NCBI GenBank assembly: GCA_963383645.1
Contig: OY726557.1
Coordinates: forward strand, 150,527,860-150,591,859
Source of the DNA: Muscardinus avellanarius
Lineage: Eukaryota; Chordata; Mammalia; Rodentia; Gliridae
Length of the DNA stretch: 64,000 bases
Direction: 5' to 3'
The position numbers and the translations under genes were made by a program. The notes beneath the pieces were generated by a model. That model was given only the letters and a program-made list of their open reading frames with translations. It was not told the origin of the DNA and did not search any database. This document shows positions 1 through 11,875 of the stretch, piece after piece. How positions within the stretch are numbered: the stretch's first letter is position 1; every line of letters begins with the position of its first letter.

Positions 1-1205
1 TGGCAGGTATAGGACTTTCCAAGATGTGTAAAGTATTTGCTTTTTGGAAAAATATAGGCCCAATTCGACTGCTTGCCTGATCAGTTCCATGAGTTTGCTT
101 TCTTGTACAAAAAGGGCCCCAATCCGCCTAATCATTTGTTTGCCAACGTTTGGAAAGTTAGAAAAAAAATTTTGGTTTTGGAAAAAATTAACACATACCC
201 TTGATGGTACTTTACCAGGCACATTGTTCATTTCCTACATATGGATTTTATTATCCTATTTAGGTTTGGTCTCATGATGAAAATGGTCCTGACAGTTAGA
301 TGAGTGGTTCATAAGGATGCAAACTAGCTGTGAGGCTCCTTGGGTTGTGATCTGTTGGGAAAATTCTTCCTAGCTCAACAGTCATGTCTAGTCCTATGCA
401 TTGGTTCATGTAGATATCTGGGGTAAATTAAGTTTTTGGGCCACTTGTAATAAATAGGAGCTAAAGCACCAAGACAGTGCCTGGTGCTTTATTGTTTCAG
501 GAAAAAAAAATGCTATTTCCCTTCTACCTCCCTTCCTCCATTTCTTCCTTTTTATGTTCTCCCTTTTCATTCCTTTCCCTCTCCTCCTTTCTTCCCTCCT
601 TCCTTCCCACCTATCTACCTACCTACATAAACTATAAACTTTCGGCCGCTCAATCACTTTTAGAGACAAAATCCTCAAAAAAAGCACAACGTATGTTCTA
701 CATTTAAATTTGTTCTACAAGACATGAAGCCTTTGTTTTCACTCATAAACTGCTCATGAACTATGACTTTGTGTTATACTTGCTTTGTCCTTGAACAGAA
801 AGTAGTGCTAACAAAACAGGGATAAAAAATGAATTTTATGCCAACACTCTGACCCTAAAAGGCTCAGAGAAACAGAGGTCCAAATTATCTCCCTCCCTAC
901 CCCGACTCTTCAAGGAAGGTCTCTGTAGACTCCACTCAAAACCCCAGTAGTAGAGGTACCACGTTTGTGCTAATAATTTTCTGTTCCAGAATCTTATTAT
1001 CTTCTGGCTTTTGCCAGTCCCATCATGTGCTGCTAGAGAACAATATTCCTTTATCAGTGAAGGATCACTTCTTGTAGAGGTAACAAATCTTTCCCTTCTC
1101 CTGCTGTATTCCCAATTTAATTTTTCCAATTAATGAGTGTGATTATGTGCTTTCTTACTAGCACTTTGAAAATATTGTATCAACTTCTCTTTTAAAAATG
1201 ACACA
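1..1205. other. Intergenic, no gene recognised
   Basis: AT-rich sequence with no supported coding region or recognised transposon; the short open frames look like chance. A C/T-rich low-complexity tract with CTAC repeats lies at about 515-630. Confidence 0.6.
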
Positions 1206-1209
1206 GGCA

Positions 1210-1632
1210 AACCGGGCATGGTGGCACACTCTTGTAATCCCAGCAGTTGGGAGGCTGAGACAGGAGGATTGCAGGTTCTCAGCCAGCCTCAGCTACTACT
1301 TAGTGAGGTCCTCCGCAACTTAGTGAGACCCTGTTTCAAAATAAAGGATAATTTGGGGGTGGTGGCGCATGCTTGTAATCTCCATGCTTGGGAGGTGGAG
1401 ACAGGAGGATCGTGCAGGTTTGAAGCCAGCCTCACTGGCTTAAGAGACCCTGTTTCCAAATAAAAATATAAAATAGGTCTGAGAGTATAGCTCGGAGGTA
1501 GAAGGGTTCCATACCAGTACCACCAAAAAAAAAAAAAAAAAAAAAAAGAAGGATTAAAAATAGTGCTGGGGGTGTAGCTTGGAGGTCGAATGCCCCTGGG
1601 TTCCACCCCCAGTACCAAAAAAAAAAAAAAAG
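1210..1632 (+). mobile_element. Nested dimeric SINEs (young copy inside older copy)
   Basis: An older B1-dID SINE starts at 1212, is broken after its B1 arm near 1354, and resumes with its ID arm at 1552-1632 (gctgggggtgtagcttgg). The gap holds a complete young-type copy (1355-1524) with a 23-base poly(A) tail. Confidence 0.85.
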
Positions 1633-2445
1633 ACATAGGAAAGAAACAAAACAAAGCAACCCTCCACACTCCTGGGGAGTATACTTCAACATGTGCAGAC
1701 TTTCTTTGGTCAAGAAGCACATAGCCAACTGAATACTGAAACTCAAGACTTGATGAAGCAAGCAAAATATAAGGTTCCTGATATGGTGGAGTATAATTCT
1801 TTTCTGAAGAAAATTAAATGGCTAATTGATAACTTGGCAAACAAGTAAAAACGTGCCTCATAATTTTTTCCCTGTACTACATGTAATGTTGCTCTAGCTG
1901 GTAGGATCAGCTTATGCAAATAATATGTGTTAAGAAGCATTTTGGGGTAATGCACAGTATCTTGGGCTATCCAAGGCAGGGGTCTCAAATGCTAATTTCA
2001 GTACTAACTTTCTCTCTGTGTGGCCTTGAGGAAGTTCTCAATATATTTGAGTTTATTTTTCCATGTAATATGAAGGGATTAGGATAGATGATTTCTGGAG
2101 GTCCTTTTAGGGTCTGTAAGTCTGTTACCCTAACTAACATTGTTGTGTATACCAAATCAGGCTTTATCTTTGTTACTTGAATCCTGACTTAGTAAACTTT
2201 TCTCACATATTAATATAAATATCTTACTTATCTTAATAAGTAAAAAATAAAAATTTTAAATTAAAGTATGATAGCTAATGGCTTTTTTGTTTAATGATTT
2301 TCAATGAGAATTGAATTTAAAAAAAGCTAAAAAAATTTGTCTCTTAATCCCAGCAGCTAGCTCAGTACTACAACTCTTCTTTCTATAAATTTAAAGAGCT
2401 CAGGAACAACATATTTTGAATCCACATCATTGGATGAACCCGACT

Positions 2446-2502
2446 GTTTCTTTTCTTTTCTTTTCTTTTCTTTTTTTTCTCTTTTCTTTTCTTTTCTTTT
2501 TT
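2446..2502. repeat. (TTTTC)n low-complexity tract
   Basis: Imperfect TTTTC repeats; this is the tail of the adjacent minus-strand SINE. Confidence 0.85.
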
Positions 2503-2752
2503 GCGGGTCTGGGGATGGAACCCAGAGGCATTTGACCTCTGAGCTACACCCCCTGCCCTATTTTTTTTGTGGTACTGGGGTACTGGGGTTCCTGGAAACC
2601 CTTCTACCTCCCGGGCTATACTCCCAGACCTATTTTTATATTTTTATTTGGAAACAGGGTCTCTTAAGCCAGCACGGCTTCGAACCTGCTCCATCCTCCT
2701 GTCTTCGCCTCCCAAGCGCGGGGATTACAAGGGTTCACCACCGTGCCTGGCT
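2503..2752 (-). mobile_element. Older ID arm plus young SINE, minus strand
   Basis: 2503-2568 is the reverse complement of an ID arm (ggggatggaacccag) and 2569-2752 a young dimeric SINE ending at tgcctggct. Its start shows a duplicated tactgggg. Confidence 0.85.
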
Positions 2753-3890
2753 CTGATTGTTTCTTAAGTGAGATCCTTGATAATCACCCTGAATCTGCCC
2801 TTTATTTATTCATTTCCTTATTTATTTGTTCTACACATTTGTTTACCCATTCAACACATATTCTAAGATAGTTTCTAATTAGGACAAGCAGTTGGGAAGA
2901 AGGAAAAAGAAATTTATTGATTTGCTAGCAAATTGGAGCAGCAAGTGGACTTAAACATTTAGGAACAAGCCCTGAATTCTCTCCAAACAAAGGAATCAAG
3001 TCCCTTTGAAGAGTTAGCTCTTCAGGGTGATGTTGATGCCTTATCTGGGTCATGCTGATGCCTTATTATATCCCTTATCAGAAGGGATATAATTCATGTT
3101 TAGTTTTCCTTGAGTTAGTTCTTATGCAGATCCACAGGTATCCCCTTTCACCAGTAAATTGAACAGAACACGTTGTTAGTAGGGAGTGAAGGAAAGGGGG
3201 AGGACAAAAGAGGAAAAAATGTCAGCTGTGAAACAGGCCATCTGTTAGCTGCCAGGGTTGGAAGCAGGCCCCATTTTTTTCCCCTTTTGATGGTCCTTAG
3301 ACAGCTGGCTCTTACCTTTTTTCCTGGTAAGGCTCTGGAAGACAACATTCACTTGGATGACAATGACGTCTGACCAAATAATTCCCGAAGAAAAGGTAAG
3401 TATTTTTCAGTTAGGATTGGTGTAACCATTGAGCTTGGAAAGTGGTCAAAATTACAGAAAGCTTCTATTTGGGAGAACATTGCTTGTCCATTTTATGTAC
3501 ATAAGCGGTAAAAACATCAGGCTTTCTAGCTCATATTCCCAAACAGCAATTAAAGCAGTGAAACAAAATCATCCAAAATGCTTTTTGAGGTCTTGGAGGG
3601 CTAAGCTAACACCACAGGGATTGTGTGGTAACACTATAAATAAGCTTTGACCTGACCCAGTTTTTTTTCCCCCAGTGGTTGTGTGACAGTTTACCAATTG
3701 ATTATTTAAACCACAGTGTGGCAAGCATATTTACAGTGTTTCTCTAACAAAGCATATAGTTATATATTTTATTATAAAATGGCACTTTATTTCATTTTTT
3801 GCTACTTTATTTTATAGTCCTACTTTTCACTGACAATTTGGCCAAATATTGTACTAAGATATAGGCAACATAGGCATTAAATATCAATCT
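2753..3890. other. Intergenic, no gene or clear repeat
   Basis: I see nothing classifiable. Overlapping open frames near 3148-3373 occupy both strands, show no recognisable domain, and are taken as chance. Confidence 0.55.
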
Positions 3891-3892
3891 AT

Positions 3893-4080
3893 AGCCGGGC
3901 GTGGTGGCGCACGCTTGTAATCCCCGCGCTTGGGAGGCAGAGACAGGAGGATCGAGCAGTTTCAAAGCTAGCCGCGCACGCTGGCTTAGGAGACCCTGTT
4001 TCCAAATAAAAATGTAAAAATATAGGTCTGGGAGTGTAGCCCAGAGGTAGAAGGGCTTCCAGGAACCTCAGTACCACACC
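3893..4080 (+). mobile_element. Young dimeric SINE
   Basis: Starts gccgggcgtggtggcgc, ends cagtaccacacc with a C-run. A target-site duplication atcaatcta flanks it at 3883-3891 and 4092-4100. Confidence 0.9.
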
Positions 4081-4119
4081 CCCCCCCCAAAATCAATCTA
4101 CAATTTCTCTACATTTTTT

Positions 4120-4505
4120 TTATACTGGGGATTAAAATCAAGAGTGTTCTACCACTGAGCTACATCCCCAGATCCCCCCCCCTTTTTTTTCTTTTTTCTT
4201 TTGGTGGTACGGGGGTTCCTGGAAACCCCTCTACCTCTGGGCTACACTCACAGACACCTAATTTTTATATTTTTATTTGGAAACAGGGTCTCTTTAGCCA
4301 GCAAGGCTGGCTTCAAACCTGCTCGATCCTCTTGTCTCCGCCTCCCAAGAGCGGGGATTACAAGCATGTGCCACCATGCCCGGCTCAGATTCCCTTTTTT
4401 GAAACAGGGTTTTTCTAAGTTGCAGAGGCTGACCTCCAACCTGTGAGCCTCAAGTCTCAGTTTCCCAAATACTGTGAATACAGATATGTTGCTATCCCTG
4501 TCCCT
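4120..4505 (-). mobile_element. Older SINE split by a young SINE, both minus strand
   Basis: The ID arm of an older SINE (4120-4172) and its B1 arm (4386-4505) are separated by a complete young copy at 4203-4385. Confidence 0.85.
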
Positions 4506-4636
4506 ACTTCTTTATTAGAAAAAGAATATGGCATTCTGACCTGGAGTTGGCAGACGAAATACACGAATAATGAATGTTTAAAATAATGAATGTTTAAAAA
4601 GCTTGCAGAGAAAACCCCCTCCCCGCCTTTTTTTTT

Positions 4637-4808
4637 GGTGGTACTGGGGTTCCTGGAAGCCCTTCTACCTCCGGGCTACACTCCCAGACCTATTTTATAT
4701 TTTTGAAACAGGGTCTCTTAAGCCAGCACGGCTGGCTTCGAACCTGCGCGATCCTCCTGTCTCTGCCTCCCAAGCGCGGGGATTACAGGCGTGCGCCACC
4801 ACGCCCGC
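4637..4808 (-). mobile_element. Young dimeric SINE, minus strand
   Basis: Runs from ggtggtactggggttcctgg to the reverse-complemented B1 head ccaccacgcccg. Confidence 0.9.
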
Positions 4809-5284
4809 CACCCCCCCCCGTTTTTTTAGGACAGCTAAATACTGAATATACACCAGGAGTAAGAACTATCCTACCATTTTCTTTCTTTCTTTCTTTTTTT
4901 CTTTAATGGTTCATGATTATTTTTGTGTTTTAATCAAACTAGGTATTTTAATGCAAAAATAAAAAATTAATACTACAGGTTTACTTTCCATAAAAATATA
5001 AAGTATAGGTAGATACTATGATGGGGATTATATTTGATATGGAAGTATACAATGAAGTTCTACATTCAACGTGAATAGATTCTTACCAAATCTGTGGTGT
5101 AAGTCTAAGGGTGATGAAGGATATCAATTAGGGTGACTATATGAGTTTGACTGTAACTTTTACTTTGACTGAAAATATTGTAAGAGAAAATTATCCTAGA
5201 CTTTCTATTTTATTTATTGTTACAACCAATAAAAGCTGTTATTACTATAAAAATATGCCCTAACTTGAGGAATGTGGAATTAGG

Positions 5285-5286
<2 letters not shown>

Positions 5287-5322
<36 letters not shown>
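5287..5322. repeat. (TG)n microsatellite
   Basis: About 18 uninterrupted GT/TG units followed by an imperfect CATACA tract. Confidence 0.95.
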
Positions 5323-5323
<1 letters not shown>

Positions 5324-5437
5324 ATACACATGCATGCATACACATACATATCAGCTGTATATTAATTCTTATATTTGCCAAATATTTTATGCTAGTGATT
5401 TTGTCAAATCAATAAGCTATTGTTATTACAGTTATTA

Positions 5438-5556
5438 TTATGTGTGGTACCAAGTACTGAAACAGGATGTTCTGCCTCTTACCTACACTCCCAGCCCTAT
5501 TTTAGTTTTTATTTTGAAAAAGGGTTTTACTAAGTTTCTCAGGTTTTCACTAAGTT
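5438..5556 (-). mobile_element. Older SINE fragment, minus strand
   Basis: Decayed ID arm and linker (ctacactcccagcccta, then attttgaaaaagggt), with the B1 arm lost. Confidence 0.65.
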
Positions 5557-5559
5557 GAA

Positions 5560-6990
5560 TGTTTGTCCTTTTTATGCAAAGCAGCTGAATGCTTTGCAAC
5601 AAACTAAGGCCTATATTTGAAATTCTCTCCTGCATCTTAAGCCCAACAACTGTTTTCATAGTGCCAAAATAATAGTACTCTGACCACCAGATGCAAATAA
5701 TCTGATCCTCCTATTTTCCCATCCCTCTTTTCTATTCTATTTTATACAGTATTTTCCTTCTATTTATCTCTCTCTCCCCAGTAGAGTATTAGCATCATGA
5801 TGTGTTTATTCACTGTGTACCCCCAGCCCCAAACAGTTCCAGATAAATGATAAGCTCTTGATAGATATTTGTTGGTGAATGAATAAATATTCATTGGATA
5901 AATAAATATTCATTGGATGAATGATAATATTCACTGGATGAATGAATGAACAGCCTTTCATTCATTCAGCCTGTTAAATGATGGGCTCTGAAATGGAGCC
6001 CAGGTCTGTCTGATCCAAGGCCTTGGATCACTATTCAACAATTCACTGTATTAAAAACTGCCCCACTGGTGCTTATTCAGACTTGATTCTGTTGGACCAC
6101 TAAACTCAGTAGGCGTCTCCTGTTAATGACAGGAACATCCTATCTTTAGTTTTTCTAATGCCAAATTCAACAGACTATGGAATTTAGAAAAAAATATACT
6201 ACAGTTGTCTATTGTGGCTTTGGGATGATATCTCCTCTTGGGATGATATCTCCTCTACTACTGATGCAATCTAATTACTTTTATCTTGCTTTTTAAAAAT
6301 TAGACATACCAATCTCCTTTTTTCTGATGGAAAGCCATTGCTTCTCCATTCATTTTGGCCTGATCTTCTCACATGGATTGGTGAGTTTATGAAGAACTCA
6401 CACAAAAGCTTAAATTCCTGTCTAAAGGTGAATGCTTTCTTTTACTTCTGTTGGAAAGGAGAGCTTCTCTGTCAGAATGTATGTAGCCTTTCCCCTTCTG
6501 TCAGTGTAGAGATACCTCTAAGCTCACTTTGCTGTCCACCTGGAAGGCCTTTAGCCCAAACTAAGTTTCCAGTATAGTTAGAGTATCTGTAATCATATTT
6601 TGAATTTTATCACCCAGTGGTCAATTCTTTGCATCTTGGAGGCTTGTTATGCTTTTAATAATTACAAATATTCTCAAGAAGAACAAGGATTGGTTTGAGG
6701 TTTCCACAACAGAGTTGCAATCCGGGGCAGATAAGATAATTGAAGTACTGAGTGAGAAAGGATGGGTGGTAATGATTATGAGTAGATCAATTAAGATTAC
6801 CAATGTGTGGGAGACAGAGATGAAGGAAAGCTATATAAAGATAATTACCACTCACATCAGAATGGCAGAGGAGAAATTTTGTCTGTTTGGCTTATAAGCA
6901 CTTTTAAAAAATCTTCAGATTAAGAACAGATAATTAATGAGAAAACATGAATGGTAATCTTCATTGCACTTAGTATGCTATAATTATTAA
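5560..6990. other. Intergenic with weak repeat traces
   Basis: Contains TGAA-rich low complexity (5875-5970), a stretch at about 5960-6050 resembling a MIR end (gagcccaggtctgtctg), and an exact 18-bp tandem duplication at 6220-6255. No coding evidence. Confidence 0.5.
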
Positions 6991-6995
6991 TAATT

Positions 6996-7339
6996 TATCT
7001 GGGCATGGTGGCATACACCTGTAATCTCAGGATTTGGGAGGTGGAGACAGGAGGATAACAGGTTCAAGACCAGTTTCAGAAACTTAGTGAGACTCTCAGA
7101 AATTTTACGAGGCTCCGTTTCAAAATAAAAAATGAAGCCGGGCATGGTAGTGCATGCTTGTAATCACAGTATTTGGGAGATGGGATAAGAGGATTGTGGT
7201 TCGTGGCCAATCTCAGCTATTTAGTGAGTCTTTCTGAAACTTAGAGAGACCTTGTTTAAAAATAAAGAATAAAATTTGGGCTGGGGTATACCTTGGAAGT
7301 AGAATGCCTCTGGGTTCCATCCCCAGTACCTAAAAAAAA

Positions 7340-7399
<60 letters not shown>

Positions 7400-7456
7400 A
7401 ATAGTGCCAGTGGTGTAGCTTAGACATAGAATGTCCCTGGATTCAATCCCCAGTAC
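6996..7456 (+). mobile_element. Older SINE with another older SINE inserted
   Basis: The B1 arm of one copy (6996-7134) is followed by a complete second copy (7135-7330), an AAAG tract, and the ID arm of the first copy (7402-7456, agtgccagtggtgtagctt). This is the same linker-insertion pattern as at 1210. Confidence 0.8.
7336..7400. repeat. (AAAG)n microsatellite
   Basis: About 15 AAAG units, grown from the tail of the inner SINE. Confidence 0.95.
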
Positions 7457-7470
7457 AAGATAGTAACAAT

Positions 7471-7640
7471 TTATGGAGCCATACAGTGAGTTATCTCTTA
7501 ACCTGCTTCATTTCATAAGAGCCTCCTCATTACTCTGACAGAAGAGGAAAGTAAGTTTTGGAGAGATTGTACAAACTGCCCAAAGTCAGGGAGCTAATAA
7601 ATGGCAGAGCTGGGATGTTGGATGGTGTATTTAAGCCCAA
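7471..7640 (+). mobile_element. MIR
   Basis: Shows the MIR core order: tttcataagagcctcctcat, then agaggaaagtaag, caaagtcagggagct, and aatggcagagctgggat. Diverged, as expected for a mammalian-wide repeat. Confidence 0.7.
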
Positions 7641-7661
7641 GGTTTTTATTTTTTATTTTGG

Positions 7662-7972
7662 CGTTATTGGGGTTGGAACCCAGGGGTATTCTACTCCAAG
7701 CTACACCCCAGCCCTATTTTTTATTCTTTATTTTGAAACAGGGTCTCATTGAGTTGCAAAGGGCCTCACTAAATATATGAGGCTGTCCTCAAACCGCATC
7801 TTGGGAGACTGAGACAGGAGGATTCGGGTTCGTGGCCAGCCTTGAACTTAGTGAGGCCCTCCGCAACTTAGTGAGACCCTGTTTCAAAAATAAAGGATAA
7901 AAAAATGGGCTGGGGTTGTAGCTCAGAGGTAGAATACCTCTGGGCTCAATCCTTAACACCACCACCACCACC
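7662..7972. mobile_element. Two older SINEs head to head
   Basis: A minus-strand older SINE (7662-7796) lacks its B1 head and abuts a plus-strand copy (7797-7972) that also lacks its head. The heads face each other across the join. The plus copy ends in a CCA repeat and an A-rich tail. Confidence 0.75.
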
Positions 7973-8654
7973 AAAAACAAAACAAAACAAAAACACAGAG
8001 CATGTGGTTCAGAAGATATATAGTGTATAGTGTTGGGGAGGGCAGCTCAAAAATCTCAGAGTGTTACAGTAATTTATTTTCTTCTGAGTTTCTCTCTGTT
8101 TCTCGAACATTATATAATAACAATGCATTTTTCCATATTATTTTTAAGTAAGAAAATTTGTTGCTGAAAAAATACTTAGCAACTTCTAATTTAGAGAATG
8201 AAGGTAGTGAGACAAGACTATGCTGTTTTAAAAATAAAGCTTTTGCTTCACTGTTTAAATATTAGGACTCTCTAAATACACTGGAATTGCTTGTTGTTAA
8301 AACCACTAAGGCATTTCTCCATTTTTCTAACCAGCTAGAGTCTACTCTTGTCAAAGAAATTTGGGGAGAGTTGGACTAGAATGTGTATTCTATTCTTAGT
8401 TGTTTTCTCTTTCAGTATTTGGTTAAATCTGGCAGAAGTAGACATCTAGTAAACACTCTCTCTTTTTAGTGAAACACAATAAAAATAAAAATTCATTAGG
8501 TGATGAGCCCAAGAAACTAAATCTTCACTTTCAGATGTTATTTCTCCAGCAGAAACTAAAAAAGAGTTTCCTTCATTTCTTATATATCCAATTCCTTTCT
8601 TTTATGGATCAACCCTTTATAAATATAGCGTCTCCACAGAGCACGTGGTTCAGA

Positions 8655-9115
8655 AGTTACAAACACAATGGCCTGATGAGATTCTACTCAGCAATAAAGA
8701 AGAACAAAATTACATCATTTGCAAGAAAATGGAAGCTCCTGGAGAAAACATTATGTTAAGTGAGATTAGCCAGTCACAGAAAGTGAAGGGTCATATGTTT
8801 TCCCTAATATGCCCACCCTAGGGAGTAATTGGGATACAAGAGGACCTCCAGACAATGGAGGAGAAGCCTCAGTAGAGCCAGGAAGGTGGTCTAAGGGAAG
8901 GGGAGGAGGTAGTATTTTGATGAAAATATTATCATCAAATGTGTGTACATATGTGAACATTGCAATGTCAATCTTAGTACTCTGTATTGGGAAGAGACAA
9001 AATTGGAAGGCAGTGGGAGGTACTAAGTGCTGTGTGCACGGATATCATTGTCAACATGATTTACATTATGATGTGAGACTATACTACACTAATAAAAGCA
9101 CATTAAAATAAAATA
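8655..9115 (+). mobile_element. LINE-1 3' end
   Basis: Begins in the end of ORF2 (ctactcagcaataaagaa, acatcatttgcaagaaaatgg) and runs through the 3' UTR to cactaataaaagcac. 5'-truncated and non-functional. Confidence 0.85.
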
Positions 9116-9331
9116 CAATTGACTCCCTAAAAAAAAATAAAATAAATGCCTCCTAAATTGCTGGTCTGCTTTCCAGATATGGTATCTGACATGAGTCCCT
9201 CTGTATTTTGTCACAGATCTGTGTACTATGTCACAATTGGCTATGCACACTTTAAGTAGGTTAGATAGGGTGCTCTACACCTTATTCTAAGGTATAAATA
9301 TGATTTAGCATCTAAAATCAAATTTTGTTCT

Positions 9332-9370
<39 letters not shown>
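9332..9370. repeat. Poly(T) tract
   Basis: 39 consecutive T with no recognisable SINE body attached. Confidence 0.9.
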
Positions 9371-9372
<2 letters not shown>

Positions 9373-9592
9373 GAACAGATCAGTCCATTTCATGGGATTA
9401 TGGACAAAAAAGAAATCAGAAACTAGAACAAAGCAACCTCAGAGAGTGTTTATAAAATAATCCTGTCATTGCAGAGTCAAATCACTTAAGTTTAAAAAAT
9501 AAAGATACTACTAATATTATCAACGTATACAACACATGTTTATAGACTCTAAACTGAAGCCCAAATCTTGATCTTAAGAATTCTTTAACTGC

Positions 9593-9767
9593 TAGCCTGG
9601 ATGGCACACACCTGTAAACCAAGTATTTGGGAAGCTGAGATAGAAGGATCACAGGTTTGAGGACAGCCTCAGTAGTGCAGAGACTCTCAGCAACCTAGTG
9701 AGACCCTGTTTTAAAATATAAAAAAGGGCTGGAATGTAGCTTGTACGGTTCAATCCCTAGTAAACAC

Positions 9768-9804
<37 letters not shown>
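9593..9804 (+). mobile_element. Older dimeric SINE with (CA)n tail
   Basis: B1 arm (cctggatggcacacacc) and a shortened ID arm (gggctggaatgtagctt). The tail has become a CA microsatellite at about 9767-9804. Confidence 0.8.
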
Positions 9805-9806
<2 letters not shown>

Positions 9807-10605
9807 CTTTGACTTAAAGAATTTTCAGAATTTTTATCCAATTCAAATGGCCAATCGTGTTATTCCTAGTATGAGACCATTCTGTGCTTTACTAAATAGT
9901 TGCTCATGGGCATATTTGTTTCTTTCTTGGGAGATGTTTTGAACTTAGAAACTGATGATGGCATATGTTTTAAAAAGTCCTGCATTCCTGTGTCTGAATC
10001 AGCAGCAGATACTATCTGTCCAAACAGTTTTGTTTGCTCATTCTATAGGTTTTTAAATTTCCCGGTGATTTGTTAGAGCCAGTAAATACCAACTCATTCC
10101 TTTTGTGTTGAAGGTGGCATCTAGAAACCACAAACCATTTTCTCAGTGATAACCAGAGGTCTGGCTGCTTTCATTTCAACAATTAACAATCTGAGCTAAG
10201 GACTTGTATAGTTTGCTACCACATTACACTGTGGTAACATATCTTGTTGGCAGTCTAAAATCACTTTATTAACACTACCCTGTAGATAAACAGCTGGGCT
10301 CTCTTAAGTAATCAATGTCTATTTCAGTCTTTCCAGGGCTTTCTTTTTATCTCCACTAAAGAAAAGTACTGAATACGTAATAGCATGTTCTCAGTAGCCT
10401 TTCTGTGTGTTTTTTCTTTTGTGTTATGTTCTGAAATGAAATAAGAAACCAATAAAAACTAAATCTGTTCCATAATGAGCATTGTTTTTAATGTTGAGAA
10501 ACAGTGACTTTTTTTTCTTTATGGAAGAGAAAATGTTATAATGATCTTATGAAAAAGACTTTCATCTTACCCATTGTAACTATCCTGCATAGTTGATGAT
10601 CAATT
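9805..10605. other. Intergenic, nothing recognised
   Basis: Single-copy-looking AT-rich sequence without coding signs or a repeat I can name. Confidence 0.5.
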
Positions 10606-10751
10606 AATACTCATTGATTTGAGGTGGACATGGTGCTGCATTGTCTATAATCCCAGAAATGGGAGGCTGGGACAGTAGGATTGCAGGTTCCAGGTCAGCC
10701 TCAGTAACTTAGACTCTCAGCCACCTAGTGAGACCCTGTTTTTTCTTTTTC

Positions 10752-10785
<34 letters not shown>

Positions 10786-10801
10786 CTTTTTTTTTTTTTT
10801 T

Positions 10802-10977
10802 GGTACTGGGGTTCCTGGAAGCCCTTCTACCTCCGGGCTATACTCCCAGACCTATTTCATATTTTTTTGTTTGGAAACAGGGTCTCTTAAGCCAGCAAGG
10901 CTGGCTTCGAACCTGCGCGATCCTCTTGTCTCCGCCTCCCAAGCGCGGGGATTACAAGCGTGCGCCACCACGCCCGG
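10802..10977 (-). mobile_element. Young dimeric SINE, minus strand (left arm of inverted pair)
   Basis: Full-length young copy whose B1 head (cacgcccgg) faces the head of the next copy 30 bases away. Confidence 0.9.
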
Positions 10978-11007
10978 TTTGTTTTCTGTTTTAAAAACAG
11001 GGTCTCA

Positions 11008-11189
11008 GCCGGGAGTGGTGGCGCACGCTTGTAATCCCCGCGCTTGGGAGGCGGAGACAGGAGGATCGCTCAGGTTTGATGAAGCCAGCCTTGCTGGCTT
11101 TAAGAGGCCCTGTTTCCAAACCAAAAAGTATGAAACAAGTCTGGGAGTGTAGCCCCGAGGTAGAAGGGCTTCAGGAACCCCAGTACCAC

Positions 11190-11190
<1 letters not shown>
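11008..11190 (+). mobile_element. Young dimeric SINE (right arm of inverted pair)
   Basis: Starts gccgggagtggtggcgc and ends cccagtaccact, then (AAT)n. It forms a long near-perfect hairpin with the copy at 10802-10977. Confidence 0.9.

Positions 11191-11236
<46 letters not shown>
11191..11236. repeat. (AAT)n microsatellite
   Basis: About 15 AAT units at the 3' end of the young SINE. Confidence 0.95.
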
Positions 11237-11240
<4 letters not shown>

Positions 11241-11298
11241 CAGAAAACAAAAAGGGTTGGAGGTACAACTCAGAGGTAGAATGCCCTAGCTTCAATCC

Positions 11299-11304
<6 letters not shown>

Positions 11305-11348
<44 letters not shown>
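11305..11348. repeat. (AC)n microsatellite
   Basis: About 21 AC units forming the tail of the host SINE; its last ACTC begins the target-site duplication. Confidence 0.95.
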
Positions 11349-11350
<2 letters not shown>

Positions 11351-11875
11351 ATTGATTTGACAACTGAAATGGTTTTGGTTTTGTCTAAAGTAGTAATACA
11401 TTTCTATAAATATCTGAAAATCTTAAAGGACAGTTAGCCTATTTGATTTTTCCCCTACTTTCAAACATTGAATAAAATGTTATTTAATGAAACATATTTT
11501 AAGTTTCTTCCAGGTCTTCTTATTTATTACCTAATGAGACTTTAGAATATTATAAAATTGTATTAGAAGAAAATGTTTTCCAAGGAACTGATGTCTGTTA
11601 GTTTAATAGAGGAATCACACTTTTGGTCAACTGTTCACTTAGTATCAAAATTAAAAACTGTTTTATATGGAAGAGGCATAAAATAAATTGCTGCTTTGTA
11701 TTGCTGATTGAGCCCAAATCGAAGCTTAAACTTGTCAGAAACAATCTACCCTCAGGGCATATTTGGCTGTATTTTGAATAAAAGCATAATAAATTTCCCT
11801 TAACTGATTGCACATATGCGTTCCCAGTTTCTTTATACTGGCTACTTTTTGTTGTTGTTGTTGCTGTTGTTTTTT

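Larger units (their letters stand above)
10609..11360. mobile_element. SINE nest with inverted young pair and flanking target-site duplication
   Basis: An older plus-strand SINE (B1 arm 10623-10740, ID arm about 11249-11306, CA tail) is interrupted by a T/C tract, a minus-strand young SINE (10802-10977), about 30 bases, a plus-strand young SINE (11008-11190) and an AAT microsatellite. The 14-bp actcattgatttga is repeated exactly at 10609-10622 and 11347-11360, outside the whole nest. Confidence 0.9.

Noticed and set aside
1560..1632. tRNA-like segments with A- and B-box character in many places
   Set aside because: They are ID arms of SINEs, derived from tRNA-Ala but lacking a proper cloverleaf and CCA context; not tRNA genes.
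2430..2767. Many open frames with phrases such as GVPGNPSTSGLHSQT or ACATTPG
   Set aside because: They are translations of the dimeric SINE in either orientation and recur at every copy; they are not genes.
7221..7427. Open frames rich in SFFLSFFLSFF
   Set aside because: Translations of AAAG/TTTC microsatellites and SINE tails.
10609..11360. Regular repeats suggesting a CRISPR array or satellite
   Set aside because: Repeats are nested SINEs and microsatellites with target-site duplications, not evenly spaced short repeats.
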